Counted from the first letter of the stretch, positions 27,153 through 35,415 are shown. The stretch: 64,000 bases of DNA from Agromyces sp. Marseille-P2726 (GCF_902809835.1 NZ_CADDWM010000007.1:1-64000); one strand, 5' to 3'. Made by a program: numbers and translations. The notes: generated by a model not told the origin, from the letters alone.

Positions 27153-27210
27153 TCGCGCCACACGGCGCCGGGCGCGGCATGGCGGTGCGGCTTGGCCGTG
27201 GCACAGCGCG

Positions 27211-27233
27211 GAGAGCCGATGACGGGAATCGAA
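27211..27233 (-). repeat. Truncated tRNA-Gly 3'-end fragment (attachment-site remnant)
   Basis: Twenty-three bases are identical to 34363-34385 of the larger repeat and correspond, on the minus strand, to the T-arm and acceptor end of a tRNA-Gly. Similarity decays after 27233 (GCGCTG is shared further on). It lies 59 bp after the NmrA-like gene, at the border to the accessory region. The rest of 27153-27467 holds no recognisable gene. Confidence 0.65.
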
Positions 27234-27467
27234 TCGGCGCTGCGGCGGCGTTCCTTGCCGCGATCTGCCGCATGCTCGTGGCCCAACAGCCTTTCGATGA
27301 ACAGGCGTATCTTCGAAGAAGGCTCAATCGCGGACGGTGGCGGCCGTCACTTCACGAGACACACGCCAGACGAGGGGGAGTTGTGCAGGGAGAGACGAAC
27401 GACGGTCGGTCGCGTCCGCATGGCGGTCGCATGCCGGTCCTATGCGGGTGACCCGCCTCGGACTTTG

Positions 27468-27785
27468 TCAGTCGAGTGCCAGTACGGCTTGGAGTGCGGC
27501 GTCGATGGCGCGCATCTCGGTATCGTCGAGTCGGCCGGCAAACTCTCCGAGCCGCGACTGCGGGTAGATCACGGTGAGTTGTTCGATCATCACGCGGGTC
27601 TTCGTGCCGTTGATCTCGATCTCTGGCCGGAACGATGCTGGCCGTCGGCCGGTCGAGGTCGGGGCGATGATCCACGTCGACAGGGGCAGGTCATCGGACT
27701 GCAGCACAACGGCGTAGCGTGCTCCCGCCTGCTCGTGGCCGCGGACGTCTTTGGGTGCATTGAGCCGGTAGAGGTCACCACGCAC
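27468..27785 (-). CDS. MazF/PemK-type endoribonuclease toxin
   Basis: A 105-residue toxin. The GTG start is fixed by its overlap with the antitoxin gene. The opening VRGDLYRLNAPKDVRGHEQ is the MazF signature, followed by ARYAVVLQSDDLPLSTWIIAP (strand with Ser and Thr contacts) and KTRVMIEQLTVIY. The length is normal for the family, which cleaves mRNA at short motifs. It is downstream of, and coupled to, a ribbon-helix-helix antitoxin. It lies just inside the left end of the accessory region, as is common for island-stabilising modules. Confidence 0.87.
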   Translation of the reverse strand: MRGDLYRLNAPKDVRGHEQAGARYAVVLQSDDLPLSTWIIAPTSTGRRPASFRPEIEINGTKTRVMIEQLTVIYPQSRLGEFAGRLDDTEMRAIDAALQAVLALD

Positions 27786-28005
27786 GGATCGCGTCCATCT
27801 CCGCGGCCAACTCCCGCGAGGCGGCGACGTCATCGGGGTCGTCGCGCAGGCTCTCGGCTTCGGCCCGCAGCCGTGCACGACGGTGTGCCCGTTCGGTTTC
27901 CAGGATTGCGTTCCGGGCCGCCTCTGAGCGTGACTGTCCCTCGCTGGTAAGCGACTGCAGCGCCCGTTCGACCTCGGCATCAGTACGAATCGTAAGTGTG
28001 CTCAT
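27775..28005 (-). CDS. Ribbon-helix-helix antitoxin
   Basis: A 76-residue small protein. It starts with STLTIRTDAEVERALQSL, the beta-strand and first helix of a ribbon-helix-helix DNA-binding domain, and SRSEAARNAIL is the second helix. An acidic C-terminal helix would wrap the toxin. Its stop overlaps the MazF-like GTG start by 11 bp, so the two are translationally coupled. It is expected to repress its own promoter. Confidence 0.85.
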   Translation of the reverse strand: MSTLTIRTDAEVERALQSLTSEGQSRSEAARNAILETERAHRRARLRAEAESLRDDPDDVAASRELAAEMDAIRAW

Positions 28006-28106
28006 GTGACGAATTGTACTACGGAACGCACGGCGTTTACGGCGACGATTCAGCCTAGCCGCGCCAATCGAAAGTACCTGCGCCGTGCAGCCCGTGGGAG
28101 GATCCG

Positions 28107-28520
28107 TTACAGGGCCGCCGGGGGTCCAGGAGGTGCGTCGCGATGCTGCCGTTCGTCGGCAAGTCGAAGGGTGATTCCTCGGCCTTGGATCTCATCGATG
28201 GGCGCGTCGGCGGTCACCGATGTCCTGCTGGAGGCATCGATTGGCCAATCGATGCGCGGGGTGACCCGATTCAGGTAGTTCGATTCGTACGTCGAAAGTG
28301 CAGTACGCCCTGGATCGACTGACTGGCGCCGTGATCGACCCGGTCTCAGGGTCCTGAGCAAGAATCCTACGGCGATCAACGCCCACAACCCGGAAACGAT
28401 CCATACTTGCACGCCCGGAGCAGCGACCAACGCAACCGCCCACCCGACCAGCCCCGCGACAAGCGCCAGCGCCAGAAGCAGCGCCTTCACCAGCGGTGCT
28501 CGCACATCACGCGAGCTCAT
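28107..28520 (-). CDS. Small membrane protein of unknown function
   Basis: A 137-residue protein with two adjacent hydrophobic helices at residues 10-32 and 36-56 and a polar C-terminal region of about 80 residues rich in Asp and Arg. No family recognised. It overlaps the upstream gene by 14 bp, so the two form a small minus-strand operon. Confidence 0.5.
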   Translation of the reverse strand: MSSRDVRAPLVKALLLALALVAGLVGWAVALVAAPGVQVWIVSGLWALIAVGFLLRTLRPGRSRRQSVDPGRTALSTYESNYLNRVTPRIDWPIDASSRTSVTADAPIDEIQGRGITLRLADERQHRDAPPGPPAAL

Positions 28521-28821
28521 CCTGGGGCGGCGGGAACCGCCAGCGGCGGGGACGATCAGCGATCCGATCGCCGCGCAGCCGCCGGTCGATGTAGACCATC
28601 ACCAACCCGCCCGCGACAAGCGCCGCACCCAACGGAGCGAGCAGAGTCCGGGCGATCGCCACGACGATCTCCAGCACGCCGAGCGCCGAATACCACTCAT
28701 CCGTGTTCGGCGCCCACCACGCGCTCAGCGTGAGCGGCGCGGCGGCGACCAGGATGCCGCCGGCCAACCCAACACCCACACCGACCCAGATCACGGTCCT
28801 GGGCATCGACTGGACACTCAT
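28507..28821 (-). CDS. Small membrane protein of unknown function
   Basis: A 104-residue protein with hydrophobic helices near residues 8-30 and 44-72, the second group with a Gly/Ala-rich LLAPLGAALVAGGLVMVYID. It ends in a basic-acidic tail (RRWRFPPPQDELA). The ATG at 28821 was preferred over the in-frame start 24 bp upstream because the latter gives an unlikely N-terminus. Its end overlaps the following membrane-protein gene by 14 bp. Confidence 0.55.
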   Translation of the reverse strand: MSVQSMPRTVIWVGVGVGLAGGILVAAAPLTLSAWWAPNTDEWYSALGVLEIVVAIARTLLAPLGAALVAGGLVMVYIDRRLRGDRIADRPRRWRFPPPQDELA

Positions 28822-28931
28822 GCAACTCCCTCGCCACCAAGACACGTGCCCGCAACCCTACCCAAGGGTCAGCAGGTCCCGCGATTGCCGTGAGTGCGCC
28901 GAAACGAAATTCCCTCGGGAGCGGCCGTCCG

Positions 28932-29261
28932 ATGAGTAACGGGTTCCAGCCCTGGTACTCACCCGCTTCCAGATCGATCCTTGACGAAGATCGGCTGGCC
29001 GCGCGGTCCGTTCTGCGAACCGGCCCGCAATACGATGATTCCGACGTGGAGGCGCTCACCGCGCCATTGGAGGCAATCGTGTCCCAGTCATTTCAGAGCG
29101 GCGGGATGTACTTCAGCGAAGCCGAGGTCCGGGCTCGCCAGGGCCGACTCGATCGTGAACTAGCTGACCTCCGCGCCGAAACCGAGCGTAGGCAAGATAC
29201 GCCGCCCACCCCAGCAAGGAGAGAACGGCGTGGTTGGCTCCGCTGGCTTCGGCGGTCCTAG
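28932..29261 (+). CDS. Hypothetical protein with an acidic helical region
   Basis: A protein of about 109 residues starting MSNGFQPWYSPASRS. The central segment PQYDDSDVEALTAPLEAIVSQ is followed by a charged helix with FSEAEVRARQGRLDRELADL and a basic Arg/Trp end, RRGWLRWLRRS. The C-terminus could contact a membrane or nucleic acid. An in-frame GTG at 28890 is an alternative. No family recognised. Confidence 0.45.
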   Translation: MSNGFQPWYSPASRSILDEDRLAARSVLRTGPQYDDSDVEALTAPLEAIVSQSFQSGGMYFSEAEVRARQGRLDRELADLRAETERRQDTPPTPARRERRGWLRWLRRS

Positions 29262-29602
29262 GGCTGCTGCATTCAGTGTCGATCGCACCCCAGCGGCCGC
29301 CCATTCCCGAGTCGTACTGCCGGGCTCGGCGAAGGGGGCGATCGTTGCCCTCCGACGGATCGGTCATCGGGCGATCAGCCGGTGATCGCTCGCGCGTAGA
29401 TACCGAGCGCCACGATCGCGCCGAGGCGGCTCTGACCAAATGGTTACAGGCCATTGGGTTAGGGCCGCATGTAGATTCGCCCGAGGGCTCGTTTCTGCGC
29501 TCGTGCGCCGCGCGCTTGCGCGTCGCTGCTCTAATGCCCGTCGGCTCCTTCAGTCCACGCTTACGTGCGCCACGGCACTGGCTGGCGGATAATCTGGCAA
29601 TC

Positions 29603-30199
29603 GTGCGGGTCCGCATTCTCTGGTCCGTCGCAGCGATGTTCATCGCGGCGACCCTTTGCGGCTGCTCGGCGAGCCCGCCGATCCACCCGATCGGCACAGG
29701 GGTACCTCTGCCCGAGCTTCTACCGGTGCCGACGGTGAGCCCAGAGGAACTCGAACGGCTACTCGAGACGGGCAACGTCATGACGGAGGAGCAACTCGAG
29801 CTCTCGAACAGCGTGCAAGCTCACTTCGGCGCGGATGCATCGTTTTCGGGGCTCGAGTGGGTTCAGGAGCGAGAGGTCTACGTCGTCTGGTGGTACGGGG
29901 AGCCACCATCAGAACTCGTCCAGTTCGTCGACCAATCCGATAATTTGCTCGAGATCCGCCCGACGGTGAACGCGCCGAACGATGTCGCCGCGGCTGTAAG
30001 GGCGATCATGGAGCCCGGCGCCATCCCTGGCGTTCAGGTGTTCGGCGCAGGTGCGGCGATCGACTGCTCGAAGCTTCACGTCACTGCCGAACCGGTCGAT
30101 CCGCTCCTGACTGATTCCGATGTGCGGGCGCGCATCGAGGCCGTAGCTCAGTTCCCCATCGACCTCGAGATCGGTTCGATCGTTCCCATCACCGGCTGA
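29603..30199 (+). CDS. Secreted lipoprotein of unknown function
   Basis: A protein of about 198 residues. The N-terminus VRVRILWSVAAMFIAATLCGC is a lipoprotein signal with acylated Cys near residue 21. The mature part begins SASPPIHPIGTGVPLP and contains FSGLEWVQEREVYVVWWYGE near 76-95. No enzyme motif is visible. The N-terminal end is ambiguous, with GTG at 29603 and ATG at 29636. The base upstream is not protein-like despite an open frame from 29234. It is the last gene before repeat copy A. Confidence 0.6.
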   Translation: MRVRILWSVAAMFIAATLCGCSASPPIHPIGTGVPLPELLPVPTVSPEELERLLETGNVMTEEQLELSNSVQAHFGADASFSGLEWVQEREVYVVWWYGEPPSELVQFVDQSDNLLEIRPTVNAPNDVAAAVRAIMEPGAIPGVQVFGAGAAIDCSKLHVTAEPVDPLLTDSDVRARIEAVAQFPIDLEIGSIVPITG

Positions 30200-30296
30200 G
30201 TGGTCATTGAGTGTTCCGTCGGCATGCGCGCGCAAGCTGGGGAAAGAGGCGAATCCTTTTGTTTATAAAATGCTTCTGATCAGGGAATTTATCTCG

Positions 30297-30463
30297 GAGC
30301 CGATGACGGGAGTCGAACCCGCGCTGTCTGCTTGGGAAGCAGAAGATATCCAGTAGTGATTCACTCGACTTCACCCGGGCTCACGAGCCCCGGAAACACG
30401 GGGAACTGTGAACTCGAGCGAACCACCGTGATCCCGATTTTGTGACTATTAAGTGACTACGAG
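30297..30463 (-). repeat. Repeat copy A (167 bp): tRNA-Gly 3' half plus integrase arm-like motif
   Basis: On the minus strand, the part near 30297-30345 reads as the 3' half of a tRNA-Gly with anticodon loop TTCCCAA (CCC), T-arm and acceptor end. The 5' half is missing, so it is not a functional tRNA. The right end is the paired motif GTGACTATTAAGTGACTAC (30442-30460). Copy B at 34365-34531 has the same length and about 7 differences. This looks like an attL/attR-type site of a tRNA-integrating element. Confidence 0.85.
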
Positions 30464-31002
30464 CAGCTCCTGCCGACGCGTCAAAGGGTGCGGGGATGTC
30501 GTTCTGTACGATTCGGGCCATCCGGGGGCTCCAATGATTACCGTTGGGGCCAGCTGTGCGGGATCTTGCCCGTTGTGCGGCCGTGTAGTCGACCATCGTC
30601 ACCGACTCGGACGGTCATCGTTCTGTACGCGGGCGGTAGGGGGATGTGCCGCATGGTCATTTCCGGTACTCGTCTTGTCTCCCTCCAGGTCCTACCCGTC
30701 GCTCATTCGGCGCATTTATCTCGGCACGGAAGGCATGCTCGGGGTGGAGGGGGCACCCGATCATCTTCCCGCATGTCGCGTTGGAGCGGGGCCGATGCGG
30801 AGGAGATGCACATGCGAGCAGATGCCTGCCGCTCGCACTTAGTGCCGGAGTCGCGACTAAGCCTCGATGCACCGATCGGCTTGGGGATGGCGGGGTAGGC
30901 CTGGCTCGGGAGCGTTGGCTTGTCGCGGGCAGGAGTGAGCTACGGGCGTCGCATCCCGGTCGTCCACTGGTGGTCCTCGGTCGTGCCGCGTCGCGGCGAT
31001 GG
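30464..31002. other. Gene-poor stretch between repeat copy A and the IS1380 remnant
   Basis: About 540 bp without a frame that looks like a real protein. Overlapping frames are low-quality and Arg/Cys-rich. I see no convincing RNA gene. The IS1380 fragment ends within about 100 bp of its right edge, so this may be decayed element DNA. Confidence 0.5.
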
Positions 31003-31743
31003 TCAGTTGGCCGCGGATGGTGGCGCGTGGGTCGTTGTGAACAGCCGCGCGAACGCGGATTCCCATGGCCAGGCTTGCGGGAGGTGGAGCGTGATGCGGC
31101 GTGCGGAGCGAGCCAGCCGCGCGGGCACCGCGATGAGGGTGCGGCGGATCGTCGCGGTCGTCGCTTTCGCCAATCGGCCGGCCTGGTCGGCGATCACGCC
31201 GGCGGCGCGGGTGAGGTTGAATGCGATGACGGCGAGGACGAGCCAGGCGCTGTTCGCGGTGAACACCCCGGAGGGCAGGTGCGCGAGAGGTCCCGCTTTG
31301 AGATCGGCGTGGACTTGCTCGATGATCGCGTGACCGCGGTGGGTCTTGTCCGCGACCACCGTGTCCATCACGTCGGGATCGGTGGTGGTGAAGAACGCGT
31401 GATGCCGGAACGTGTCGAACAGCGTCGGCTGTTCCAGATTCTTCGGGTTGAGGTCGGGGATGCGCCGCACCACCAGACGCCCGGTGGTGCGTTCGGCCTT
31501 CTTCCTGGAGCGAAACGCGGTGAACGGGATCTCGGCGACCTCTGCTTTCGAGACCCACTGTCCGCTCGCCTCGTCACGGACCGCGTCGGTGTACTCGATC
31601 ATCGTCCACGCATCCTCGCTGATCGTGGTGATAGCGGCCTTCACGGCCGGGTTCATGCGGACGGAGACCGAGACGTCGGCGCCGGCTTTGATGGCGGTGC
31701 CGACATCCTCACCCCATCGGCTCCGCACGGAAGATCTTCGAAC
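31003..31743 (-). pseudogene. IS1380-family transposase, C-terminal half only
   Basis: About 241 residues match the C-terminal half of IS1380-type DDE transposases. Diagnostic stretches are FSVxVRMNP-type VSVSVRMNPAVKAAITTI, RHHAFFTTTDPDVMDTVVAD, and HRGHAIIEQVHADLKAGPLA with the catalytic Glu region. SAWLVLAVIAFNLTRAAG also matches. Full transposases have about 450-470 residues, and upstream of RSRWGEDVG the frame soon meets a stop, so the N-terminal half is gone. No intact terminal repeats were found. It is inactive residue of an insertion. Confidence 0.85.
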
Positions 31744-31953
31744 ATGAGGTCACGCTACGCCTGCAGCGGGTGGGCAATCCGAGTCCAGCTGTATGTGTGG
31801 AAACTGGCTGGCCGGTAGGCCGCGACACCACCGTAACGGCCTCTCCGAGAGCCTCCTCGGACTCGGTGAGAAGCAGCGAGCCATCGAAGTTGGGGCGGCA
31901 AATCCCGCCGTGACTATTTGTGACCTCTCAGGCATTGCCGGACAATACAGAAT

Positions 31954-32544
31954 GTGAGCACCGTCGGATCGGACGAAGCCGCGTTGTGGAGACGCAGTGT
32001 CGCGGGTGAGGGTATCGCTTTCGGTGCGCTGTTCGATCTTCATCGTGATCGAGTGTTCCGACACAGTTTCTGGCTCTTGGGTGATGTTCACGAGGCTGAG
32101 GATGCGTCTGCGTCAGCATTCATGGAATTGTGGCGTTGTCGTGGACAGGTCCGGCTCGTCGCCGGTTCGGTCTTGCCTTGGCTTCTTGTGACTACGAGCA
32201 ATGTGTGCCGAAACCTTCGTCGGGCACGGCGTCGCTATCATGCCCTCCTGGATTCGCTCCCCCGGTCGGAGCCGGCCCTGTCGGCAGAGGACACCGCGGT
32301 CGAGCGGCTCGCAATCTTCGACGCGGTATCCCCTGAGTTGGCGGACGCCCTCAAGGACGTGTCGGAACGGGATCTCGGATTAGTGTCGCTGACGATCTTG
32401 GAAGGGTTCTCGATCGCCGAGGCTGCCGCGGCACTCGGGATGTCACCGTCGGCGGCAAAGACGCGGCTATACCGTCTGCGAACCGGACTTCGGCAAAAGC
32501 TCGCAGCACCGGTGAACGCGCTTGATCGGCAATTGGAGGGGTGA
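31954..32544 (+). CDS. ECF-type RNA polymerase sigma factor
   Basis: A 196-residue sigma-70-family protein (ECF). Region 2 runs from about residue 17 to 80 with FGALFDLHRDRVFRHSFWLLGD and EDASASAFMELWR. Region 4 lies near 130-175 with LGLVSLTILEGFSIAEAAAALG and SPSAAKTRLYRLRTGLRQ. Region 1.1 and region 3 are absent, as in all ECFs. The GTG start fits the VSTVGSDEAALW reading. It overlaps the next gene by four bases (ATGA), and the next gene has a membrane helix, suggesting a linked regulator. It lies inside the 4.07-kb repeat-bounded unit. Confidence 0.9.
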   Translation: MSTVGSDEAALWRRSVAGEGIAFGALFDLHRDRVFRHSFWLLGDVHEAEDASASAFMELWRCRGQVRLVAGSVLPWLLVTTSNVCRNLRRARRRYHALLDSLPRSEPALSAEDTAVERLAIFDAVSPELADALKDVSERDLGLVSLTILEGFSIAEAAAALGMSPSAAKTRLYRLRTGLRQKLAAPVNALDRQLEG

Positions 32545-33278
32545 TGACGATGCAGATGGACGAGCGTTTCGCAGACGAGCTGCGGGCCGCTCTCGTGGCC
32601 GAAGCGGGACGCAAACGCACGCGCCACGCGCGGAGAGCCTGGTTCGCGGGTGGGGCCGTCGTCGTCGGAGTACTCGGCGGTTCCAGTGTCGCGACCGGTG
32701 TGCCCATTCCAATCGGTGGGATAGCGGATCCGGCGGACAAGCCGGGATCTGCCGCAGTCGATCCCGTCGAGCGTGCGGAACACGACTCGATTCTCGACTT
32801 ACCGTTGGCAGACGAGATCCAGTCGGTCGAGCAGGCGCTATCGCAGCTCGGTGTATTCGGTGAATTCCCCGATGTCTTCGGGGCAACGGAGGTCAACTAT
32901 GACACGGCGGAGCTCCTTGTGTACTACAACGAGGCTGCGGCGCCGGAACGAGTCGCGACATTCCTTGCGCGCGTCGACGCCGTCAGCGCGCCGGCGGAAT
33001 TGGGCATTGTCGCCGTCGCTGCCGGATATGCGCGTGCCGAACGCGAACAGGTTCTGCGCGGGCTACTCATGCGGGCAGGCGAGCTCGCCAGCCAACTCCA
33101 GGTGTCCGAGATAAGCGGAGGCGGCATAGATCATCGCACCGGTCAGATCGTCATCCACACAACCGACGACATGGGAGCCCGCACAGTGACGATAGGTAAG
33201 GAGTCGATTCGTGTCGTCGGGTCAATCGGACCAGCCTTCACCGGGTCCACACCACGTAGTGGCATGGACAGCATGTGA
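32541..33278 (+). CDS. Membrane-anchored protein coupled to the ECF sigma factor, propeptide-like C-terminal domain
   Basis: A 245-residue protein. The N-terminal cytoplasmic part (1-35) with FADELRAALVAEAGRKR precedes a membrane helix near 38-58, giving the topology of an anti-sigma or sensor protein. The external domain (about 80-230) shows repeat-like phrases such as VTVY-type AELLVYYNEAAAPERVATFL. ISGGGIDHRTGQIVIHT resembles the pro-regions that precede secreted S1 proteases. It overlaps the sigma gene by four bases and converges 71 bp away on the truncated S1 protease. The anti-sigma role is an inference from position. Confidence 0.6.
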   Translation: MMTMQMDERFADELRAALVAEAGRKRTRHARRAWFAGGAVVVGVLGGSSVATGVPIPIGGIADPADKPGSAAVDPVERAEHDSILDLPLADEIQSVEQALSQLGVFGEFPDVFGATEVNYDTAELLVYYNEAAAPERVATFLARVDAVSAPAELGIVAVAAGYARAEREQVLRGLLMRAGELASQLQVSEISGGGIDHRTGQIVIHTTDDMGARTVTIGKESIRVVGSIGPAFTGSTPRSGMDSM

Positions 33279-33349
33279 GCCCTCGGGCTTGATTGTTTCT
33301 CGACCGCGCGCGAGACGGAGGTGCAAGCCGACCCAACAGTCAGTTGGGG

Positions 33350-34258
33350 TCACCTCGTGGCCAGGGTTGCACTCATCGCGAAGCTGATGTCTTGAACGTG
33401 GAAATAGAAGCAGTTCTTGACACCATTGACAAGGATGTGGCCATACTGCTGGCCGTGCGCAATCGCGTCTCCGGTGGCCGTGGTCGTGAGCCAAGGCCCC
33501 CCGGAGTCGCCCTCAGCGCATTCCTGGTAGTTCGTCCGGACGAACGGGTAAAGGAAGATGCCGCCTTCACCGATCGTCGCCTGTCCAACTGCGTTCACCC
33601 ATCCGATATCCAATCCTGAAACGCCACCGCTCAGCGCGACGGGTTCTCCGATGGTCGGGGTTGCATCCGCGCCGGTGACGGAGCGGATATCGGAAGTCGC
33701 GTAATTGCCAACGAAGACGCTTGCGCTGAACTGGCTCAGCGGTGAGCTACGGATGAGCATGGTGTCAATTGCTAGGTCGGAACCGAGCCTTGTGCCAACA
33801 TACTCGCCGTAATTGTAGAAGGTGGATACCCCACCCAAGTAATTGCAATGCTCGGCGGTGCTGCCTCGAAGCTCGAGGTTTGACCAAACCTGCCAAGTGA
33901 AACCGCTCGTGCAACGGATAGTGCTTGTGAGCCCGGTGTCGGCGACCAGCCTCAGCCCGCCAGTCCAGGGAGCATAGTCGTCATAACGCGTTTGCGCTTC
34001 AGGTTGCCCGGACGAACCAACGATCGTGAAGCGTTCATCACCGACGGTGACCGGCACGTGCGTCCGACACTCGAACTCGACGGTCACGGCGATCAGTGTC
34101 CCACCTCGGGCAAGTCGATAAGTCGGAGGCGCATGACCGCCGGCCACGGTCGCTGAGGCGAAGGGTCCGCTCGAATTTGTGACTATTAAGTGACTACGAG
34201 AGCGGTTCTGCAGTCGAGAGTCGCGGGCCCGCAGTAGCCGAAATCCCTGATCAGCCAC
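33350..34258 (-). pseudogene. Truncated secreted trypsin-like (S1) serine protease
   Basis: From about 34165 down to 33350 the frame is a chymotrypsin-fold protease. CTSGFTWQV is followed by GSTAEHC (catalytic His), DLAIDTMLIRSS (Asp region), and CAEGDSGGPW (catalytic Ser). The natural N-terminus with signal peptide is missing. Instead the frame runs into a copy of the arm-like repeat (34178-34200), which reads RSHLIVTN, and 19 more codons that do not look natural. The gene was probably cut by recombination at this site. All active-site residues remain, but without a signal peptide the product should not be secreted. Confidence 0.72.
34178..34200 (+). repeat. Third copy of the arm-like paired motif, at the truncated protease
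   Basis: The motif GTGACTATTAAGTGACTAC with flanking bases is identical to the right ends of repeat copies A and B, but here it stands alone without the tRNA half. It lies in the N-terminal part of the truncated protease frame, where it seems to mark a recombination junction. Confidence 0.7.
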
Positions 34259-34364
34259 GCGAACCTATCGAGGTGCATCCGCGTGGACTGTTTCCGTGCG
34301 TAATGTGGGATTGCCTGCCTGCTGCCGGAGCATCGAAAGGGCGCCTGATCAGCCAGTTTGCAGA

Positions 34365-34531
34365 GAGCCGATGACGGGAATCGAACCCGCGCTGTCTGCT
34401 TGGGAAGCAGAAGATATCCAGTAGTGATTCACTCGACTTCACCCGGGCTCACGAGCCCCGGAATCACGGGGAAGTGTGAACCCGAGTGAACCAACGTGAT
34501 CTCGATTTTGTGACTATTAAGTGACTACGAG
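34365..34531 (-). repeat. Repeat copy B (167 bp): tRNA-Gly 3' half plus integrase arm-like motif
   Basis: Same structure as copy A: on the minus strand, a tRNA-Gly 3' half (anticodon CCC, T-arm, acceptor) and a paired GTGACTA motif at the right end. It starts 4068 bp after copy A. The sequence around 34259-34364 between the protease remnant and this repeat holds no gene. No 5' half is present, so it is not a functional tRNA. Confidence 0.85.
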
Positions 34532-34850
34532 CTCCTGTCCAGCCTGCTTGAGATGTGCACGAATCGAGTCACCTCCGGCGATCGACCGCCGGGCATTTCA
34601 TCGCACGCTTCACCATATTGGCGACGCCGGTAGGCGCCCATTCCGTCGCGAACTGGTCGCGTCGTCGCGTCGAGGAGTGCCCGAAAGGATGGCGCGATGC
34701 AGTTAGGGACCGTCATCCGCGCGCTTGCCGACCTCTGACAGGCTCGCGCAGACCCGTTGCGCTACGTTCTCTCCACCCACAGGCTTCTGCATGCCGACGT
34801 GCGATGCGGGCCGTACTGCACACCCATCGTTGATACCTGATCAAGGTGGA
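34532..34850. other. Gene-poor stretch after repeat copy B
   Basis: About 320 bp with only short, Arg-rich frames on both strands. No convincing protein or RNA gene is seen. It is probably the edge of the unknown-function gene island. Confidence 0.5.
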
Positions 34851-35138
34851 TTAGCTCCGCAGAGCCGCTTCGAGTTCAGCCTCGGTGAAGCCGAAGGTGT
34901 AGTCCTCATCTTTCCCGTGGGACGCCCAGATGTCCGCTGCCTCGTGCACGCTCAACGACTCACCACTCAGCTCATCGTCCTCATCGTCAAGCCCGAGCCT
35001 GCAGCTTTCGCAGTACATCTCGGAGTAGACGTAGCGCTTGGTCAACAACGTCCCGCAGCGCGGGCATGGAGGAGTATCCCCGTGGTAGGCGTCCGTCTCT
35101 TGCCAGGACTTGTCTCGGAAGACGTCGAACAGCCCCAT
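34851..35138 (-). CDS. Small zinc-ribbon protein of unknown function
   Basis: A 95-residue protein starting MGLFDVFRDKSW. It contains CPRCGTLL and MYCESCRLGL near residues 25-50, two CxxC knuckles of a zinc ribbon, and then a strongly acidic region, DDEDDELSGE. Its C-terminus, FGFTEAELEAALRS, is a short helix. The ATG at 35138 was preferred over one at 35150 because the product then begins with the common MGLFD start. It stands alone. Confidence 0.65.
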   Translation of the reverse strand: MGLFDVFRDKSWQETDAYHGDTPPCPRCGTLLTKRYVYSEMYCESCRLGLDDEDDELSGESLSVHEAADIWASHGKDEDYTFGFTEAELEAALRS

Positions 35139-35250
35139 ATACAGCCCCAATCGCTTCGCCAGACCGGCCTGCGTCCTGCCTGTACGGGTGTTTATAGCTT
35201 ATCCGGCGAGTGTCCCTCGGCGCAGGCGCAACGGTGCTAGATCAGCACTC

Positions 35251-35415
35251 ATGATCAGGATTCGGTCGCGCTGTCCGATCAGCTCGGTCTCGTTTGATGC
35301 AACGGAGGCCGAAGACGTGCATCGCGTTCTGCGCTGGCCGCAAGTTGAGTACGAGGTGGTGTTCGCGGCCCTCGATGCGTTTCGCGAGAAGGCAAGCCAG
35401 AGCGACCGGCGCTGA
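35251..35415 (+). CDS. Possible small protein of unknown function
   Basis: A 54-residue frame from an ATG at 35251: MIRIRSRCPISSVSFDATEA at the start and YEVVFAALDAFREKASQSD near the end. The amphipathic C-terminal helix makes it more protein-like than its neighbours, but there is no recognised family or strong ribosome-binding site. It may be spurious. Outside this frame, 35151-35530 shows nothing else. Confidence 0.3.
   Translation: MIRIRSRCPISSVSFDATEAEDVHRVLRWPQVEYEVVFAALDAFREKASQSDRR

Noticed and set aside
30297-30345. Complete tRNA-Gly gene on the minus strand
   Set aside because: Only the anticodon loop, T-arm and acceptor end are present; the 5' half with D-arm is missing, so this is an attachment-site fragment.
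31003-31743. Active IS1380 element
   Set aside because: Only the C-terminal half of the transposase is open, and I saw no terminal inverted repeats.
33350-34258. Functional extracellular protease gene
   Set aside because: The frame lacks a signal peptide and starts in repeat sequence, so it is treated as a truncated gene.
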